Shown here piece after piece: positions 19,334 through 31,195 of a stretch of 64,000 nucleotides of DNA. The stretch is from Tessaracoccus sp. SD287 (lineage in GTDB: Bacteria; Actinomycetota; Actinomycetes; Propionibacteriales; Propionibacteriaceae): assembly GCF_017355265.1 (NCBI RefSeq), contig NZ_JADIJQ010000005.1:1-64000 (forward strand), in the 5' to 3' direction. Numbering within the stretch: the first letter of the stretch is position 1; each line of letters starts with the position of its first letter. The notes beneath the pieces were generated by a model, which was not told the origin of the DNA, did not search any database, and worked only from the letters and a program-made list of their open reading frames with translations. A program made the position numbers and the translations under genes.

Positions 19334-21025
19334 GTGAATTCCTCGTTCAGCGACCATTCGTGGTGGCGCAGTGCCGTGGTCTACCAGATCTACCCGCGCA
19401 GTTTCGCCGACTCGAACAACGATGGCACCGGCGACGTCCGTGGCATGATCAACCACCTCGACCACCTGGTCGACCTCGGCGTCGACGCCGTGTGGGTCTC
19501 GCCGTGGTACCCCTCTCCCCTGCATGACGGCGGCTACGACGTCGCCGACTACTGCGACATCAAGCCCGAGTTCGGCACCCTGGCCGACGCCGACGAGTTC
19601 GTCCAGCAGGCCCACGAACGTGGCATCCGGGTCATCATCGACCTCGTCCCGAACCACTGCTCCAACGAGCACCCGCTGTTCCAGGCGGCCCTCGCCGCCG
19701 GACCCGGGTCACCCGAACGCGACATGTTCATCTTCCGTGACGGCAAGGGCCCGAATGGCGACGAGCCGCCCACCAACTGGGGGGCGATGTTCGGTGGGGG
19801 TGCCTGGCAGCGCGTCGTCGAGGCCGACGGCACCCCGGGCCAGTGGTACTGCCACATGTTCGCCCCCGAACAGCCCGACTGGAACTGGGAGAACCCGGCC
19901 GTCAGCGAGATGTTCGACGACGTGCTGAGGTTCTGGTTCGACCGCGGCATCGACGGGTTCCGCATTGACGTCGCCGACTCCCTGTTCAAGGACCAGAACT
20001 TCCCCGACCTGCCCATCGACCCCGTCACCGGCTACGGCACCCTGGAGAAGTTTGAGGGTTCACCCCTGTGGGATCGCCCCTCGATGGCCGAGCACCAGCG
20101 GCACTGGCGTGCCATCGCCGACGAGTACGCCGACAGCGAGCTGGGCCCTCGGGTCTACGTCTCCGAGGCCTACCTGCCCAGCGACCGACGGATCCACTAC
20201 GTCGCGGAGGGACGCCTGCACTCTTCGTTCAACTTCGAGTTCCTGTTGAGCGCCTGGACGCCGCAGAGCCTACGGCTGGTCATCTCGCAGAGCGTGGCCG
20301 AGCACGAGGAGGTCGGTGCCCCCACCACCTGGGTGCTGAACAACCACGACAACTACCGTTCGGTGAGCCGCTTCGGCAAGCAGCCGTCGGGACTGGACTA
20401 CTCGGGTCCCGATCGGGCGAAGGACGAACTGCACCTGGGTGATGCCCTGGCCAAGGCGCCCACCGACCTCGCACTGGGACGCCGACGCGCCCGCGCCTCG
20501 GCGCTGCTGATGCTCGCCCTGCCCGGCGGTGCCTACGTCTACCAGGGTGAGGAACTCGGCCTGGAGGAGGTCGAGGACCTGCCCGAGGACAAGCTGCAGG
20601 ACCCCACCTGGAAGCGCTCCGGGTACACGAGCCGCGGTCGCGACGGATGCCGCGTCCCGATCCCGTGGTCCGGGACCGAACAGCCCTTCGGGTTCGGTGT
20701 GGACGCCGAGCCGTGGCTGCCGCAGCCGGCCCACTGGGCCGACCTCACGGTCGAGGCGCAGACCGGGATGCCCGGGTCAATGCTGGAGCTGTACCGGACG
20801 CTGCTGGCCGAACGTCGCCAGAACCCGGCGCTCGGCGAGGGCAGCATGGTCTGGGACGAGACCGACGACGACGTGCTCTCGTTCACCCGTGAGCCAGGTT
20901 TCCGGTGCGTCGTGAACTTCGGTTCCCAGCCGGTCGCGGTCGAGGGTGAGGTCATCGTCGCCAGCATCCCGCTGGAGGATGGTCTGCTGCCCAGCGACGC
21001 CGCCGTCTGGCTGCGCACCGCCTGA
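19334..21025 (+). CDS. GH13 alpha-glucosidase
   Basis: Cytosolic glycoside hydrolase, probably acting on maltose, isomaltose or short malto-oligosaccharides. It has all four GH13 regions: DLVPNH (103-108), GFRIDVAD with nucleophile Asp212, a YVSEAY segment holding the acid/base Glu, and LNNHDN. The start WWRSAVVYQIYPRSF is typical of the oligo-1,6-glucosidase/alpha-glucosidase subfamilies. The start is GTG at 19334, with AAGGAG 4 bases upstream; upstream in-frame codons would run into the terminator. The 563 aa length fits. The stop is 26 bases from the convergent beta-lactamase-like gene. Confidence 0.88.
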   Translation: MNSSFSDHSWWRSAVVYQIYPRSFADSNNDGTGDVRGMINHLDHLVDLGVDAVWVSPWYPSPLHDGGYDVADYCDIKPEFGTLADADEFVQQAHERGIRVIIDLVPNHCSNEHPLFQAALAAGPGSPERDMFIFRDGKGPNGDEPPTNWGAMFGGGAWQRVVEADGTPGQWYCHMFAPEQPDWNWENPAVSEMFDDVLRFWFDRGIDGFRIDVADSLFKDQNFPDLPIDPVTGYGTLEKFEGSPLWDRPSMAEHQRHWRAIADEYADSELGPRVYVSEAYLPSDRRIHYVAEGRLHSSFNFEFLLSAWTPQSLRLVISQSVAEHEEVGAPTTWVLNNHDNYRSVSRFGKQPSGLDYSGPDRAKDELHLGDALAKAPTDLALGRRRARASALLMLALPGGAYVYQGEELGLEEVEDLPEDKLQDPTWKRSGYTSRGRDGCRVPIPWSGTEQPFGFGVDAEPWLPQPAHWADLTVEAQTGMPGSMLELYRTLLAERRQNPALGEGSMVWDETDDDVLSFTREPGFRCVVNFGSQPVAVEGEVIVASIPLEDGLLPSDAAVWLRTA

Positions 21026-21051
21026 GCATCGCATCGCCGGCTCGGCTCAGC

Positions 21052-22098
21052 TCAGCGCAGCAGGGTCCAGAAGGCCTCGACTGCGCGAGCCGTGCCGGGC
21101 AACTCGAACGACTGCGCCATGAACAGCGCAGCCGCCGTCCCGCTGCCGGGATCGGTGTAACCGATGGTGCCCAGCCCACCGGCCCACCCCACCGACCCGT
21201 CGGGGCGGACCTCCACCTGGAATCCGTAGCCGCCGCCGGGCGCCAGGAAGCCCTCACTGCCGGGACGTGACTCGAGGGTCAACTGGTCCTGGCGCAGCTG
21301 AGCGGCCGATTCTTGGCTGAGGATCGGCTCCCCGTGCGCCAACGCCTCCAGGAACACCAAGTAGTCGCTGACCGTCGAGACCAGGCCGCAAGCCAGCGAC
21401 TCGAACAGGGGCGCGCGGGTGAAGAGCCCCTCGGGAACCTCGGCGCCCACCATCGGGACCATCCTGGCGGGGTCACCCACGAAGCCGGTGTCGCGCAATC
21501 CCAGCGGCCCGGTGAGGTGCTCGCGGACCAGGTCGGTCACCGAGTGCCCGGTGGCACGGGCCAACAGCACGCCCAGCACGTCACTGCTGTGGTGGTAGCG
21601 CCAGCGGCTCCCCGGCTGGGAGGCCAGCGGCAATGACGCCAGCCGGGCGACGTACTCGTCGGGGGTCATCAGCGGCGGGAAAGGGCCGGGCAGCACCCCC
21701 CGCTCGGCCATCGCCGCGGACAGTGGCCCCTCCTCGGCGACCCAGCCGAACCCGGGGGTCATGGTCAGCAGGTGCCGCAGCGTGATCGGCCGCTCGGCCG
21801 GCACGCACTCCTCGAGTGGACCGTCAGGACGGACCAGCACCGACGGCTCGGCGAACTCGGGCAGGTGCTCGGCGACCGGGTCGTCCAGCCCGACGACGCC
21901 CCGTTCCACCAACCGCACCGCCAGCGCGCCGGCCATCGGCTTGGTGTTGGAGGTGAGGAGGAACTGCGCATCCGCCTCGAAGTGGCTGGCGACCATTTCG
22001 GTGGCGCCATCTTTTCGGACGCCGAGGACGAATCCCGGCAACTCGCCCTCGTCGACGAGGACCTGGAGCACCTCGGCTGCGGACTGGATTCCTGCCAT
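21052..22098 (-). CDS. serine beta-lactamase-like hydrolase
   Basis: A class C beta-lactamase/esterase-fold protein. The active serine is in TSNTK (Ser50, Lys53), and the tyrosine motif is near Tyr168 (RYHHSS, where YxN would be usual). There is no signal peptide, so it is probably a cytosolic esterase or peptidase and not a resistance enzyme. ATG 22098 lies 6 bases after TAACGT on the minus strand (22105-22110), the leaderless pattern. It is downstream of and co-oriented with the thioesterase gene, 39 bases away. The 348 aa length is normal. Confidence 0.8.
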   Translation of the reverse strand: MAGIQSAAEVLQVLVDEGELPGFVLGVRKDGATEMVASHFEADAQFLLTSNTKPMAGALAVRLVERGVVGLDDPVAEHLPEFAEPSVLVRPDGPLEECVPAERPITLRHLLTMTPGFGWVAEEGPLSAAMAERGVLPGPFPPLMTPDEYVARLASLPLASQPGSRWRYHHSSDVLGVLLARATGHSVTDLVREHLTGPLGLRDTGFVGDPARMVPMVGAEVPEGLFTRAPLFESLACGLVSTVSDYLVFLEALAHGEPILSQESAAQLRQDQLTLESRPGSEGFLAPGGGYGFQVEVRPDGSVGWAGGLGTIGYTDPGSGTAAALFMAQSFELPGTARAVEAFWTLLR

Positions 22099-22137
22099 GA
22101 CGCCACGTTACGTGGACGTCACGACGACCTCCAGACC

Positions 22138-23052
22138 CTAGACAGCAAACCGTGCCAGGGACGCCCGCATGGCGTCCTCGATCGGGCGCGGACGCCCCTC
22201 CTGGTCGGCCCGCACCATCACGTGCTGCGCGCGACTGATCACCTGACCCGACTCGGGTTCAACGATCTCGGCGGCCAGCGTCAGCGAGGAGTTCCCGATC
22301 CGGGTGACGGCCGTGTACATCGGGTAGGGCTCGCGCCGGAACGACATCTGGGCGACGTAGTCCACGTCCTGACGGGCCACCAGCCACAGCGAACGTCCCT
22401 CGGCCGGCCCGGACGACCCCATCCGGGCTGCCAGCGGGTCGGCAGCGGTGGTCATCTGGATGCGCCCCTCCTGGAAGAAGTCCAACATCCGCACATTGTT
22501 GACGTGGTTGAACCGGTCGACGTCCGACCAGCGGGTCAACACCTCGGACCGGTGGCCGCGACCCGGCAGGGCGGGCTTCGGCAGTGCCCGGAAGGGACGC
22601 TCGATCTGCCAGCGGTGCCGGTCAAGCAGGGCGATCTCGTCGTCGACCAGCCTGCGGGGACGCTGTGCGACCATGTCGAACGGGGTCAGGGTGGTCGCCG
22701 CCAGGGCGCACAGCACGCCGTCGTGGACGATCAGGTAGCCGACCCGGAACTTCGCCGCTCGCCGCTCCAGCACCACCATCTGCACGTGGGCCGGACGCTC
22801 CGAGTAGGTGATCGGCGCCCGGTACTCGATGGTGTGGGCGACCGCCACCACCCCGTCCAGCATGCTGGTGACCCCGCCAGCGACCAGGAAGTCGACGCGG
22901 GCATCCTGCAGGTAGTCGAAGTAGACGCCGTTGTTCACGTGCCCCTGGGCGTCCATGTCGCCCCAGCGCACCGGTAGGTCGACGGTGAACACCTCGCCGC
23001 GGGCGCGGATGTCCAGCCCGGACGCGTCGAACCAGCGTTGTGTCTCGTCCAC
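22138..23052 (-). CDS. tandem hotdog-fold acyl-CoA thioesterase
   Basis: Two 4HBT hotdog domains in one chain: RWGDMDAQGHVNNGVYFDY in the first and RWSDVDRFNHVNNVRMLDFF in the second. Each has the Asp and HVNN motif of the 4-hydroxybenzoyl-CoA thioesterase family. It likely hydrolyses acyl-CoA or acyl-ACP thioesters; the substrate is unknown. The start is one of two adjacent GTG codons. I choose 23052 because AGGAGG is 6 bases upstream; the GTG at 23055 would have only 3. It is divergent from the MarR gene, which may regulate it. Confidence 0.82.
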   Translation of the reverse strand: MDETQRWFDASGLDIRARGEVFTVDLPVRWGDMDAQGHVNNGVYFDYLQDARVDFLVAGGVTSMLDGVVAVAHTIEYRAPITYSERPAHVQMVVLERRAAKFRVGYLIVHDGVLCALAATTLTPFDMVAQRPRRLVDDEIALLDRHRWQIERPFRALPKPALPGRGHRSEVLTRWSDVDRFNHVNNVRMLDFFQEGRIQMTTAADPLAARMGSSGPAEGRSLWLVARQDVDYVAQMSFRREPYPMYTAVTRIGNSSLTLAAEIVEPESGQVISRAQHVMVRADQEGRPRPIEDAMRASLARFAV

Positions 23053-23144
23053 CACATTCCTCCTCGGGGGCTCAGGGTAGTCGCTGGCCAGACATGACGG
23101 CTCCCCCTGCCGCCCGCGAGTGTCGGCTCGATAGTCTGGGACCC

Positions 23145-23657
23145 ATGGCATCCGATTCCTCCGACCAGGGCCCCGTCAGCGACGACCTGTGGCTGACGGA
23201 CGACCAGCAGCGCACCTGGCGCGCCTGGTTGCTCGGCGGGGCCCGGGTCAACGACCACCTCGACCGGGTGCTGCGGCCCCACGGCCTGGGGCTGGGTGAC
23301 TACGAGATCCTGGTCAGCCTGTCGGAGTCCCCCGACCGGGAGATGCGCATGTCGCTGCTGGCCGAAGGCGTCCACCAGTCCCGGTCCCGGCTCACCCACG
23401 CCATTGCCCGGATGGAGAACGACGGGCTGGTCGAGCGTCGCCCGGCCAACGACGACGGCCGCGGCGTGCTGGCCAGGCTCACCGATGAGGGCTACGCGCT
23501 GCTCGCCCGCACTGCCCCCACCCACGTGCAGTCGGTGCGCGACATCTTCATCGACGTCGTCGACCCCGAGGACTATGCCGCGATCGGACGTGCGATGCAG
23601 GCGGTGTTGAACGCCCAGCCCTCTGAACGTCCCACCTTGCGTTCCCACCACGACTGA
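23145..23657 (+). CDS. MarR-family transcriptional regulator
   Basis: A 170 aa winged-helix repressor-type protein. The region LGLGDYEILVSLSESPDREMRMSLLAEGV, followed by SRSRLTHAIARMENDGLVERR and a wing NDDGRGVLARLTDEG, is the classic MarR recognition helix and wing. Ligand and targets are unknown; the divergent thioesterase and the dehydrogenase gene 41 bases downstream are candidates. The ATG is placed after a TAGTCT -10 (about 23132-23137) with a short gap, suggesting a leaderless mRNA; longer in-frame starts would overlap the thioesterase start region. Confidence 0.88.
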   Translation: MASDSSDQGPVSDDLWLTDDQQRTWRAWLLGGARVNDHLDRVLRPHGLGLGDYEILVSLSESPDREMRMSLLAEGVHQSRSRLTHAIARMENDGLVERRPANDDGRGVLARLTDEGYALLARTAPTHVQSVRDIFIDVVDPEDYAAIGRAMQAVLNAQPSERPTLRSHHD

Positions 23658-23698
23658 GCGCAGGCCGCGCCTCGAAGCCCCCGTGAGATGATCACCGG

Positions 23699-26563
23699 GT
23701 GAGCGTGCAAGACGAGACCCGTGCCCCCCACCTGACCACCGTCCTGGAGGGTCACGACATTGACCAGTCGTCGATCACCCGCGGCCTGTACAGCTCCGAT
23801 GCCTCGATCTATCGGGTCGTGCCCGAGGGCGTTGCCTTCCCCCGCACCCGCGAGGAACTCATCGCCGTCGCCCGGGCCGCCCTGGCCGCCGGCGTCCCGG
23901 TCACCATGCGAGGGGCGGGCACCAGTTGTGGTGGCAACGCCATCGGCACCGGGCTGGTCATCGACGTCTCGCGCCACCTGAACCGGATCCTGGACATCGA
24001 CCCGCATGCCCGCACTGCCACCGTCGAACCCGGCGTCGTGCAGGACGTCCTGCAGCAGGCCGCCGCCCCGCACGGGCTGCGCTTTGGCCCCGACCCGTCG
24101 TCCTCGTCGCGCTGCACCATTGGCGGCATGATCGCCAACGACGCTTGCGGTCCGCGCGCCATGGGGTACGGGCGCACCAGTGACAACATCGTCGAACTCG
24201 AGGTGCTCACCGGCACCGGTGACCTGGTCACCCTGCGGTCCCCGCATGCCGATCCGGCGCTCGCCACGACCGAGCCACCGCCGGCGCTGGCGCCGCTGAA
24301 GGACCTGGTCGGTGCCCACCTGGGGACGATCCGCACCGAACTGGGCACCTTCTCGCGGATGGGCTCGGGCTATGCGATGAGCTGGCTGCTGCCCGAGAAG
24401 AAGTTCGACCTGGCCCGGTTCATGGCCAGCTCGGAGGGCACCCTGGGCATCATCACCCGCGCCACCGTCCGTCTGGTCGCCGATGCCCCCGTCAAGCAGA
24501 TGGTGGCCCTGGGCTATCCGTCGATGGCTGCGGCCGCTGACGCGATGCCGGCGTTGGCCAGGTTCCGTCCGACCGCCGCCGAGGGCATGGACCGTCGCAT
24601 CGTCGACGTGGTGGTGCGCAGCAAGGGTCCCGACGCCGTGCCGCCCCTGCCGGCCGGTGACGGCTGGGTCTTCGTCGAACTCGTCGGTGACGACCCCGCC
24701 GAGGTGCGCGCCCGGGCCGAGGCCATGGTGGCGGCCGCGGACGCGCTGGAGGCGTGGCTGGTCGACGACCCGATCATCGTCAAGGCCTTGTGGAAGATCC
24801 GCTCCGATGGCGCCGGGCTGGCTGGGGTCAGCCTCGAGCGGCCGGCCTTCCCCGGCTGGGAGGATGCCTCGGTGCCGGTCGAACACCTGGGCGAGTACCT
24901 GCGCCGGTTCGACGCCCTGCTGGAGAGCCACGGCCTGCACGGCCTGCCCTACGGCCACTTCGGTGACGGCTGCGTCCACTGCCGCATCGATTTCCCCCTC
25001 GACCAGGAGGGCGGCGACGAGGCCTACCGGGTCTTCGTCGAGCAGGCCGCCGACCTGGTGGCGAGCCTCGGCGGGTCCATGTCGGGTGAGCACGGCGACG
25101 GTCGTGCCCGCTCGGCGCTGCTGCCGCGCATGTTCAGCCCCGAGGTGATCGACCTGTTCGGTCAGGTCAAGGCCATCTTCGACCCGGACAACCTGCTCAA
25201 CCCCGGCGTGCTGGTCGACCCGCGTCCGGTGGCTGCCGACATTCGCGTCTCGGCGACGGTCACCTCGCCGCTGCGCACCAGCCACCCCGAGTTCGTCGAG
25301 GCCGTGCACCAGTGCTCGGGGGTGGGCAAGTGCCTGGCCGACGGGATGGCCGGCGGTCAGGTGATGTGCCCCTCGTTCCAGGCGACCCGCGACGAGAAGG
25401 ACTCCACGCGCGGCCGCTCCCGGATCCTGCAGGAAATGGTCAACGGGTCCTTGGTCTCGCAGGGGTGGCGCTCGCCGGAGGTGCACGAGGCCCTCGACCT
25501 GTGCCTCAGCTGCAAGGGATGCGCCCGCGACTGCCCCACCGGCATCGACATGGCCGCCTACAAGACCCGCGTGCTGCACGAGTCCTACCGAGGACGGCTG
25601 CGTCCCCGGTCGCACTACTCGATGGGATGGCTGCCCCGCTGGGGCCGGTTGATGGGACGCCTGCCGGGTCTGGGGGCATTGGCCAACCTCGCCCTGCGCG
25701 TCCCCGGCTTGTCACAGGCCGCCAAGTGGGCCGCCGGCGTCGACCAGCGACGCCCACTGCCCACCTTCCGCAGCGGACGTGGCGCCCGCCGCCAGTTCGC
25801 CCGACCCGCCCCGGCCGCCGGCCGCCCCCGGGTGGTGGTCTGGGTGGACTCCTTCGTCGACGCCTTCGTGGGCCAGCAGTTGGCCAGCCTGGTGCAGGTG
25901 CTGGAGTCGCTGGGGTATGCCCCCGAGGTGCTGCAGCAGGACGCCTGCTGCGGCCTGACCTGGATCACCACGGGCCAACTCGACGGCGCCAGGAAGCAGC
26001 TGCGCACCGCCCTGGACGTGCTGCACCCAATCGCTGCCTCGGGCACACCCATCATCGGCATGGAACCCTCATGCCTGGCGGTGTGGCGCAGCGACGCCCC
26101 GGAACTGCTGCACGACGACCCGCGGGTGCAGACCGTCTCTGAGTCGATCCTGACCCTGGCCGAACTGATCGGCCGAAACGAGGGCTGGACCGCCCCCGAC
26201 CTGGCCGGCCACACGATCATCGTCCAGCCGCACTGCCACCACGCCTCCATCCTGGGGTGGCAGGCCGACGCCAAGGTCCTGGCCGCCACCGGTGCCGAGG
26301 TGATCACCCTCGGCGGCTGCTGCGGGCTGGCGGGCAACTGGGGCGTCGAGGTGGGCCACTACGACACCTCGGTCGCGGTGGCGCAGACCGCGCTGCTGCC
26401 GGCGCTGCGCGCCCACCCCGACGCGATTGTGTTGGCCGACGGGTTCAGCTGCCGCAAGCAGGTCGCCGACCTGGAGCAGCGCGACTCAATGTCGCTGGCC
26501 CAGCTGCTCGCGACCCACCAGGACGGGGCCGGGGACCCTCAGTCGCGCACGACCAAGGCGTAA
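23699..26563 (+). CDS. FAD-linked oxidase / Fe-S fusion, D-lactate or glycolate dehydrogenase type
   Basis: A 954 aa fusion. The N-terminal half is an FAD-binding PCMH domain with the flavin motif [14 protein letters not shown] and [14 protein letters not shown]. The middle holds a ferredoxin-like 4Fe-4S domain (CSGVGKC and [14 protein letters not shown]). The C-terminal CCG domains have QDACCG and LGGCCG. This order is found in D-lactate dehydrogenases and single-chain GlcD/GlcF proteins that pass electrons to quinone. In a propionic or lactate-using actinobacterium D-lactate is the likely substrate (inference). The start is GTG at 23699. The 3' end overlaps the convergent GH13 gene by 25 bases. 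Confidence 0.85.
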   Translation: MSVQDETRAPHLTTVLEGHDIDQSSITRGLYSSDASIYRVVPEGVAFPRTREELIAVARAALAAGVPVTMRGAGTSCGGNAIGTGLVIDVSRHLNRILDIDPHARTATVEPGVVQDVLQQAAAPHGLRFGPDPSSSSRCTIGGMIANDACGPRAMGYGRTSDNIVELEVLTGTGDLVTLRSPHADPALATTEPPPALAPLKDLVGAHLGTIRTELGTFSRMGSGYAMSWLLPEKKFDLARFMASSEGTLGIITRATVRLVADAPVKQMVALGYPSMAAAADAMPALARFRPTAAEGMDRRIVDVVVRSKGPDAVPPLPAGDGWVFVELVGDDPAEVRARAEAMVAAADALEAWLVDDPIIVKALWKIRSDGAGLAGVSLERPAFPGWEDASVPVEHLGEYLRRFDALLESHGLHGLPYGHFGDGCVHCRIDFPLDQEGGDEAYRVFVEQAADLVASLGGSMSGEHGDGRARSALLPRMFSPEVIDLFGQVKAIFDPDNLLNPGVLVDPRPVAADIRVSATVTSPLRTSHPEFVEAVHQCSGVGKCLADGMAGGQVMCPSFQATRDEKDSTRGRSRILQEMVNGSLVSQGWRSPEVHEALDLCLSCKGCARDCPTGIDMAAYKTRVLHESYRGRLRPRSHYSMGWLPRWGRLMGRLPGLGALANLALRVPGLSQAAKWAAGVDQRRPLPTFRSGRGARRQFARPAPAAGRPRVVVWVDSFVDAFVGQQLASLVQVLESLGYAPEVLQQDACCGLTWITTGQLDGARKQLRTALDVLHPIAASGTPIIGMEPSCLAVWRSDAPELLHDDPRVQTVSESILTLAELIGRNEGWTAPDLAGHTIIVQPHCHHASILGWQADAKVLAATGAEVITLGGCCGLAGNWGVEVGHYDTSVAVAQTALLPALRAHPDAIVLADGFSCRKQVADLEQRDSMSLAQLLATHQDGAGDPQSRTTKA

Positions 26564-28764
26564 CCGGCGAAGGCGGGCAGTTCCAGGTTGAACCCCTTGA
26601 GGTCGTCGACCACGCCCACCTTGCGGCGGGTGCTCAGGTCGAAGACGCGGCCGGGGCGCAGCACCTCGGACTGGATGCGGGCCTCGATCTTCTCGGCGCC
26701 GAAGTTGAGGACGGTGATCTGGGTCAACCCGGTCTCGAGCTCGTTGATCATCACCAGCAGCGACTTGTTGCCCACCTCGGGCACGTCGATGAGCTTGGCC
26801 GAGTCCAGCCGGTTGCGCTTGCGCACCTTGAGCACGTCGGCCAGTCGGCTGGCGAACGAGGTCTCGCGCTTGAGCTGCTCGGGCAGCGAGCCGTACAGGC
26901 TGCGGGCGCGGGGAAGCCCGGATGCGGACGCGGTCGCCTCGGGGGCGACGCCCAGCACGTCGTAGGCCCCGCGTTCGATCCATCGGGTGTCGCCATTGCT
27001 GATCAGGGCCTTGACCTGCTCGCGGGGCAGCGGCAGCGCCCCGACGAGGTCCCAGCCGGACAGGGCGAAGACCCCGGGCTGCCAGGCGTTGTACTTGCAC
27101 AACAGCAGGTGGGCGGCCATGATGCGGCGGGTCACGCCGTCGGTGATCTCGTCCAGGTCGGTGATGCCCAGGCTGGCGGCGACGATGGAGGCGGTGGTGC
27201 TGGCGATGCCATTGGTGGTGAAGATGGCGTTGTAGGGGGCGGCCTCGCCGGTCAGCGTGTCGCGCATGGTCTGCCGGATGTGCTCGGCGAGCCGGTGGCC
27301 GGTGTACTCCTCGCCGCCGAAGTGGTAGACGTCGTCGCGGTGCGCGGCTGCGAAGTGGACCAGCTCGTAGGTCAACTCGTCGTGGTTCTGCAGGGCGTGG
27401 ACCAGCGCCGCCTGGTCGATGCCGATGGCCATGGCCTCACGCAGCACCAGGCGCAGGAACTCGGTGTCGCCGGTGGCCAGCGCCACCTGGGCGGCGGGGC
27501 GGGTGATGAAGTCGTAGGACAGGTCGGGGCCGACGGCGCCGGTCTGCTGGATGTCGTCGATGGCCAGGTTCAGCTCCTGGAAGGTGAACCCTCCCACCTT
27601 GCGGACCAGGGAACCGATCAACTGGTTGGCCGCCAATGACAGCGGGTGGCCCTCGGACCAGCCGGGTGCATCGACGCTGCGCTCGACCCCGAGGAAGCCA
27701 TTGGCGTCCAGTCGCAGGCCGCCGGTGCCCAGGTCGAGCAGGGAGTGCAGGGCGTCACCCATGACCAGCCGCATGCCCGAGCAGGTGGGGTCGAGCCAGT
27801 TGATGGTGGGCTGGCCCTCCTTGAAGTAGTGCAGGTAGACCCAGCGGCGCACGGTGCCCTTGTAGTCGCGGATCGGCGGGGTGGCCGACCAGTTGGTCTC
27901 CTTGACGCCCGGTTCGTAGAAGATGACCCGCTGCAATGCGCCGATGATGTAGCCCGCCTCGGCCAGTGCCTGCTCGGCCTCGGGGGTGAGGTTGATCGAG
28001 TCCCGGCCCGGGGGGACCTCGGGCAACAGGTGCCAGGCCTCCTCGGGAATGTCGATCATGTGGAAGATGCCCGGGTAGTCGTGGTAGTTCAGTTCGGCGA
28101 GCCGGAAGTCTGGGCCCTTGCCGGTGTGACCGGGAACGATGTCGTCGATGACGGTGCCGCCCATCCGGGCGGCGGTCTCGCTGAGTGCCCGGAACTCGTC
28201 CTCGGTGCCGAACAGCGGGTCGATGGCCATCGAGATGCGGTCGAAGTGACCGTCGACGCTGGGGGTGGGGTCCCAGCCCTTGACGCCACCGGCCAGCTTC
28301 ACCGGGCCGGTGTGGATGGCGTCAATGCCGATCGCCTTGAACGCCTCCCACAGTTCGATGGAGCCGATCGAGCTGAGGAACGACTCCCCTGGCTTGGTGA
28401 TGTGGGACAACGGGTAGGCCGTGTACCAGACCGAGGCCCGGGCCAGCGCCGCGCGCGGGTCGGGGTAGGCGTAGGGGTTGGACCACATCGAGTGCTTGCC
28501 GGCGAGCTGGCGCGAAATCTGCTCGGCATCGTGCAGCATCGACTGCTCTTCGAGCCACGCCACGTAGGCGGCGTTCGAACCGGTCGCCTCGAACGGCGGC
28601 ACCATCGGGTTGTTGGTGATCTTCCGGCGCAATGCCTTCGGCCGCAGCCGCGACGGGCGGGCGGCGAAGAACTGCTCGTCGAAGTTGATCTCGGGGAGCT
28701 CCTCGGTCACGTCAGCTGAGGTCGGATGAGGCGCGTGGGCGTCGTTGTTGGCAGGAAGCTTCAC
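26539..28764 (-). CDS. GH13 enzyme, trehalose synthase/maltose glucosyltransferase-like
   Basis: A 741 aa GH13 protein with a long N-terminal extension. All catalytic regions are visible: DDIVPGHTG (region I), GLRLDANGF (nucleophile Asp), FTFQELN (acid/base Glu) and LQNHDE (transition-state stabiliser). Sequence around [28 protein letters not shown] and the C-terminal beta domain resemble the divergent trehalose synthase group more than alpha-amylases, so interconversion of maltose and trehalose is my best guess. The start GTG 28764 lies 6 bases after TAGCGT (minus strand, 28771-28776). Confidence 0.72.
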   Translation of the reverse strand: MKLPANNDAHAPHPTSADVTEELPEINFDEQFFAARPSRLRPKALRRKITNNPMVPPFEATGSNAAYVAWLEEQSMLHDAEQISRQLAGKHSMWSNPYAYPDPRAALARASVWYTAYPLSHITKPGESFLSSIGSIELWEAFKAIGIDAIHTGPVKLAGGVKGWDPTPSVDGHFDRISMAIDPLFGTEDEFRALSETAARMGGTVIDDIVPGHTGKGPDFRLAELNYHDYPGIFHMIDIPEEAWHLLPEVPPGRDSINLTPEAEQALAEAGYIIGALQRVIFYEPGVKETNWSATPPIRDYKGTVRRWVYLHYFKEGQPTINWLDPTCSGMRLVMGDALHSLLDLGTGGLRLDANGFLGVERSVDAPGWSEGHPLSLAANQLIGSLVRKVGGFTFQELNLAIDDIQQTGAVGPDLSYDFITRPAAQVALATGDTEFLRLVLREAMAIGIDQAALVHALQNHDELTYELVHFAAAHRDDVYHFGGEEYTGHRLAEHIRQTMRDTLTGEAAPYNAIFTTNGIASTTASIVAASLGITDLDEITDGVTRRIMAAHLLLCKYNAWQPGVFALSGWDLVGALPLPREQVKALISNGDTRWIERGAYDVLGVAPEATASASGLPRARSLYGSLPEQLKRETSFASRLADVLKVRKRNRLDSAKLIDVPEVGNKSLLVMINELETGLTQITVLNFGAEKIEARIQSEVLRPGRVFDLSTRRKVGVVDDLKGFNLELPAFAGYALVVRD

Positions 28765-28805
28765 GCCTCCACGCTAGCGGGCGTTGCCGTCGGATGCAGA
28801 CATGA

Positions 28806-28835
28806 CAACGCCCCGGCCGGTTGGCCGAGGCGTTG
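28806..28835 (-). terminator. hairpin terminator downstream of ettA
   Basis: CAACGCC (28806-28812) pairs with GGCGTTG (28829-28835), enclosing an inner CGGCC/GGCCG stem with a GGTT loop. It lies on the minus strand after ettA and its adjacent hairpin repeat, and before the GH13 promoter. Confidence 0.7.
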
Positions 28836-28843
28836 AGTCCGCG

Positions 28844-28877
28844 GTGGGGGTGCAGGGGGTCATCCCCCGCGAACAAC
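28844..28877 (-). repeat. GC hairpin repeat, copy 5 (after ettA)
   Basis: Same unit as the four copies near 19 kb, in the minus orientation, starting immediately after the ettA stop codon. As at gnd, the repeat abuts a stop codon in the sense orientation, which supports a transcript 3'-end role or a preferred insertion site. Confidence 0.85.
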
Positions 28878-30560
<1,683 letters not shown>

Positions 30561-30650
30561 CGAGAAGGTCATTTCCTTTGGTGGAGGGTGTGCGGGCCGT
30601 GGTCAAGTATGCCAGTACCCCGACGAACCGGCCCGCACCACCGTTCGGGC

Positions 30651-31082
30651 TCACGCCACCTTGGCCGCGGTGACCTCGGCAGTCGCCGAGTCGTCACCGT
30701 CATCCTCACCACCCCTCGGCTCGGCTTCGGAGCGCTCGTTCTTGGTGAACGACGTGGTGCCGCGGGTCAGGTCGTGCCCCAGCGACGTCGCCTCGACCAC
30801 CAGGCGGTCGAAGCGTTCGCCGTCACCATTGGTCCAGGCGTGGGTGCGCAGCTTGCCGGTGACCAGGACCGGGTCGCCCTTGCGAATCGACTCCTTGACG
30901 TTGACGGCGGTGCGGTGGCTGACCCGGACGTTGATCCAGGTGGTCTCACCGTCTGTCCACTCCCCGTTGCGCAGGAAGCGTGGCGTGCAGGCCAGTCGGA
31001 AGCGGGCATAGCTCCAGCCCTCGCCCTGGGTGAATTCGACGTCGGTGCCGACATTGCCCGACAGGGTGATCAGTGCGTCCAT
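30651..31082 (-). CDS. ssb: single-stranded DNA-binding protein (paralogue type)
   Basis: OB-fold SSB of 143 aa: ITLSGNVGTDVEFTQ, YARFRLACTPRF and the WINVRVSHRTA strand are characteristic. The C-terminal tail is acidic (GGEDDGDDS) but ends AAKVA, without the usual DDDIPF-like tip that recruits partner proteins. This resembles the second SSB of Actinobacteria rather than the main replicative one. The start ATG 31082 has GAGGAG 5 bases upstream. It lies in a minus-strand run between the GTPase genes and ettA. Confidence 0.9.
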   Translation of the reverse strand: MDALITLSGNVGTDVEFTQGEGWSYARFRLACTPRFLRNGEWTDGETTWINVRVSHRTAVNVKESIRKGDPVLVTGKLRTHAWTNGDGERFDRLVVEATSLGHDLTRGTTSFTKNERSEAEPRGGEDDGDDSATAEVTAAKVA

Positions 31083-31195
31083 GGGTTCTCCTCAAGAGTG
31101 CGGCAGTGGGTGCGCACCGACCATGGGCCCCTCGTGCCGCCCGTCGTCGAACGGACAACACTCTGTGGACAACTCGGCTCAGCGGACGACTCGGC

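Noticed and set aside
23573-25615. Long minus-strand open frame opposite the FAD-linked dehydrogenase
   Set aside because: Shadow of the third-position GC bias; no motif is seen and it spans the MarR-dehydrogenase boundary.
30735-30755. Possible dispersed copy of the 41-bp array core inside the chromosomal ssb gene
   Set aside because: Only about 11 contiguous bases match and they encode an ordinary part of the SSB tail; chance similarity is sufficient.
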